Assembly (NCBI RefSeq): GCF_014650075.1
Contig: NZ_BMUG01000004.1
Span: 434,001 to 498,000, forward strand
Direction of reading: 5' to 3'
Source: Streptomyces microflavus
GTDB taxonomy: Bacteria; Actinomycetota; Actinomycetes; Streptomycetales; Streptomycetaceae
Length of the DNA: 64,000 nt
The position numbers were made by a program, and so were the translations under genes. Below are positions 62,901-64,000 of the stretch, piece by piece; position 1 is the stretch's first letter; the number at the start of each line of letters is the position of its first letter. The notes under the pieces are model-generated. The model was not told the origin of the DNA, ran no database searches, and saw only the letters and a list, made by a program, of their open reading frames with translations.

Positions 62901-64000
62901 CTGGATCTCCCCGCTGACAGCAGGAGGCCCGGCGACGTCATCTCCGACACCGCGACCTCCTACGACTCCACCACCTGGACAGCCGCGCAGAAACCTGTGA
63001 AGGGTGAGGCCCGCTGGACCGGCCGGGCCCAGAGCTACGACGCGGCTGACGCTCCGGTGTGGCAGAAGATGACCACCACGGACTACGACGCCCTGGGCCG
63101 CGCCGAGTTGGTCAAGGACATGAACGATAAGCTGACGGCGCAGACGACGTACGTACCGACGCTCACAGGCCCGGTGACGGCGACGACCGTCAAGAACGCG
63201 AAACTCCACGCCACGACCACCGCGCTCGACATCGGCACGGGCTTCGGGACGAAGGTCACCGACCCGAACGGAAGGGTGACGGAGTCCGAGTACGACGCTC
63301 TCGGCCGTGTCGTCAAGGTGTGGCTGCCCAACCGGTCGAAGTCGCTGGGCAAGAGCCCCAACTTTGTGTACACGTACCGGCTGATCAACACAGATGTGTC
63401 CTGGGTCGCCAGCGCGACTCTCAACGGGGATGCGAGTGGCTACAACACGACGTACGAGTTCTTCGACTCCCTACTGAGGACTCGCCAGGTGCAGGCCGTC
63501 TCCCCGGCAGGGGGAAGGATCGTCGCCCAGACGCTGTACGACGACCGCGGCCTCGCGGTCTCCACACAGGCCGACATCTGGGACAACAGGTCCGACCCGT
63601 CGGGCACCATGGTGCAGGTCGACGGGGGCCAGGCCCCGAAGCAGACCGACAACACCTTCGATGGGGCCGGCCGCGTGGTGCGGGAGGTGACGAAGAACTA
63701 CAACGTGGTCCGCTCGACGATCACCACCTCCTACACCGGTGACGTGGTGGCCAAGAGCGCACCGCAGGGTGGACGAGCCACCGCGGAGGTCACCAACGCG
63801 CTCGGACAGACCGTCGAGCGCCGTGAGTACGCGGGCCCGCAACCCACGGGGACCGCGTACACGAAGACCGGCATCACCTACACGCCGACCGGCAAGCAGG
63901 ACGTCATCACCGCCCCCGACAAGTCCACGTGGGACTCCGGCTATGACCTCTTCGGTCGTGAGACCAGCACGGTGGACCCGGACAAGGGCGAGGTCGTCAC
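59922..64000 (+). CDS. RHS-repeat protein, likely polymorphic toxin, 3' end outside the window
   Basis: An open frame running off the window with about 1,360 codons. It begins MDIHMNGHIPAADGGRHRPG; a second ATG at 59934 is possible, and neither has a ribosome-binding site. A basic stretch and hydrophobic core (AAVLSFLLLPGLLAPVAFAA) form a signal peptide. An N-terminal beta-rich region (ISYDSGSVDGRTASTNNQGT) resembles the SpvB/TcdB-type domain found before RHS repeats. From about residue 1040 RHS motifs appear: TDYDALGRAELV, SEYDALGRVVKV, NTFDGAGRVVRE and YDLFGRETSTVD. The toxin domain and immunity gene would lie beyond the window. It shares the locus with the LamG protein. Confidence 0.88.
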   Translation, partial: MDIHMNGHIPAADGGRHRPGARRAARRVAAVLSFLLLPGLLAPVAFAADTDPLGKPRLKAARPDKVSPFTAKTNKKTAAAVEEGAAAVRRDAARAKTEQAARSVTWPRAGSAMLTPSATGTALAAPGTLPVELKDFESADKKLADKNKALTPGDGVKVSVLDQSAAVRLGVKGVVLTVKGPSGGGSADLGIDYSAFASAYGGDWAGRLQILRLPACALTNDASAKCRSRTPLKSANHRKDQTIESRLVFTGASDKLRSSSASAGTMVLALAAGTKSGGGDYKATPLESSSAWAAGGSSGTFTWSYPLRVPPSAAGPKPDLAISYDSGSVDGRTASTNNQGTVIGEGFDITSSFIERKYGSCDDDGQTDKSDLCWKYDNASLVLNGQATELVKDDTTGKWRLKNDDASTVTRSTGADNGDDNGEHWTVVTGNGTKYVFGLDKLEGAPAGNRTESVWTVPVFGDDEGEPGYADGTSFAGRSKKQAWRWNLDYVEDTHANAMTYWYAAETNNYDQLGDDDTGTPYIRGGYLKEIRYGQRAGALFTGSPQASDKVVFSYAERCIAAGTGCDALGKDTRANWPDVPFDAVCQDSKKCTGNVGPSFFTRKRMTAIATYAWDAAAATPGFAKVDTWALKQKYLDPGDTGDTTDQSLWLNEIRHTGNRGTALSLDPVTFQHEFLANRVDGETDDILPLYKPRLYTITSEAGSQTVVTYLPSDCAAAGTKPRADENTKRCYPVRWAPNGGQEPTLDWFQKYPVQTVSNSDPHGGSEAVLHTYQYSGGGAWHYNEDPFTPEEERTWSIWRGFQRVTHFVGSGRDGRARSRTVTVFMRGMHGDRVLGPDGRTLDPDKRRTATVTGIKAPAIDDHGQYAGFTRETVTYDNTVEVAGTVNDPWSRRTATQHKSYADIEAYYVRSGASHARTNVTSGTTPYDRVRTTTTSYDDYGMAEAVEDRGDNAVPGDEKCTRTWYARNDAAGINSLVSRTRTVAKACGVKDAALDLPADSRRPGDVISDTATSYDSTTWTAAQKPVKGEARWTGRAQSYDAADAPVWQKMTTTDYDALGRAELVKDMNDKLTAQTTYVPTLTGPVTATTVKNAKLHATTTALDIGTGFGTKVTDPNGRVTESEYDALGRVVKVWLPNRSKSLGKSPNFVYTYRLINTDVSWVASATLNGDASGYNTTYEFFDSLLRTRQVQAVSPAGGRIVAQTLYDDRGLAVSTQADIWDNRSDPSGTMVQVDGGQAPKQTDNTFDGAGRVVREVTKNYNVVRSTITTSYTGDVVAKSAPQGGRATAEVTNALGQTVERREYAGPQPTGTAYTKTGITYTPTGKQDVITAPDKSTWDSGYDLFGRETSTVDPDKGEVV

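Overview
This is a 64-kb piece of a Streptomyces-type actinobacterial chromosome. The evidence is a very high GC content with strong third-position GC bias, frequent GTG starts, several genes that look leaderless, and typical Streptomyces families: a streptogrisin-type protease, an XRE/DUF397/HATPase trio, many small secreted proteins, and very large DNRLRE-LamG and RHS proteins. The gene order ilvB-ilvN-ilvC-serA, then the proline-catabolism pair, then leuB-ilvE and cimA resembles, from memory, the core region around SCO5511-SCO5529 of S. coelicolor. No tRNA, rRNA, CRISPR array or intact insertion sequence was seen.

Layout. (1) Positions 1-27.7 kb are mostly core amino-acid metabolism. They hold a partial GGDEF-EAL protein, ilvBNC behind a leader-peptide attenuator, serA, a polymorphic toxin/immunity cassette inserted between serA and an isoprenyl transferase gene, a PucR regulator divergent from the ProDH-P5CDH operon, a nitroreductase, a streptogrisin-like protease, an AAC(2')-like acetyltransferase, a divergent MDR reductase/LysR pair, leuB, ilvE, an agmatine-deiminase-family/TetR pair, and cimA behind a second leader-peptide attenuator. 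(2) Positions 27.8-39.5 kb form a beta-glucoside utilisation locus: a LacI regulator, an Opp/Dpp-type ABC transporter (binding protein, two ATPases, two permeases), a GH1 beta-glucosidase and a secreted GH3 enzyme with a CebR-like operator. (3) Positions 39.5-55.7 kb are a mosaic of accessory genes: membrane proteins, a TetR/imine-reductase-like/AraC group, small secreted proteins, the XRE-DUF397-HATPase group, a thioredoxin-reductase-like flavoprotein, an S66 peptidase, acetyltransferases, a repeat lectin-like protein, HxlR/RidA, GlsB and a catalase. (4) Positions 55.7-64 kb hold a large secreted DNRLRE/LamG protein and the first about 1,360 codons of an RHS-repeat protein that runs off the window.

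How the genes work together. IlvBN, IlvC, LeuB, IlvE and CimA cover most of isoleucine/valine/leucine synthesis; CimA would supply 2-oxobutanoate from pyruvate. Two of these transcription units begin with short branched-chain-codon leader ORFs followed by intrinsic terminators, so the pathway looks controlled by ribosome-mediated attenuation. The ABC transporter with GH1 and GH3 would degrade beta-glucans outside the cell, import oligosaccharides and hydrolyse them inside under LacI control.

The least ordinary parts are these: the toxin/immunity cassette, whose toxin carries a pilin-like membrane module and a D...ExK nuclease domain, and which is bordered by tandem duplications of neighbouring gene ends; the LamG-RHS pair; the second attenuator in front of cimA; a hairpin that could mask the Shine-Dalgarno site of the protease gene; and several sharp palindromes next to regulator genes.
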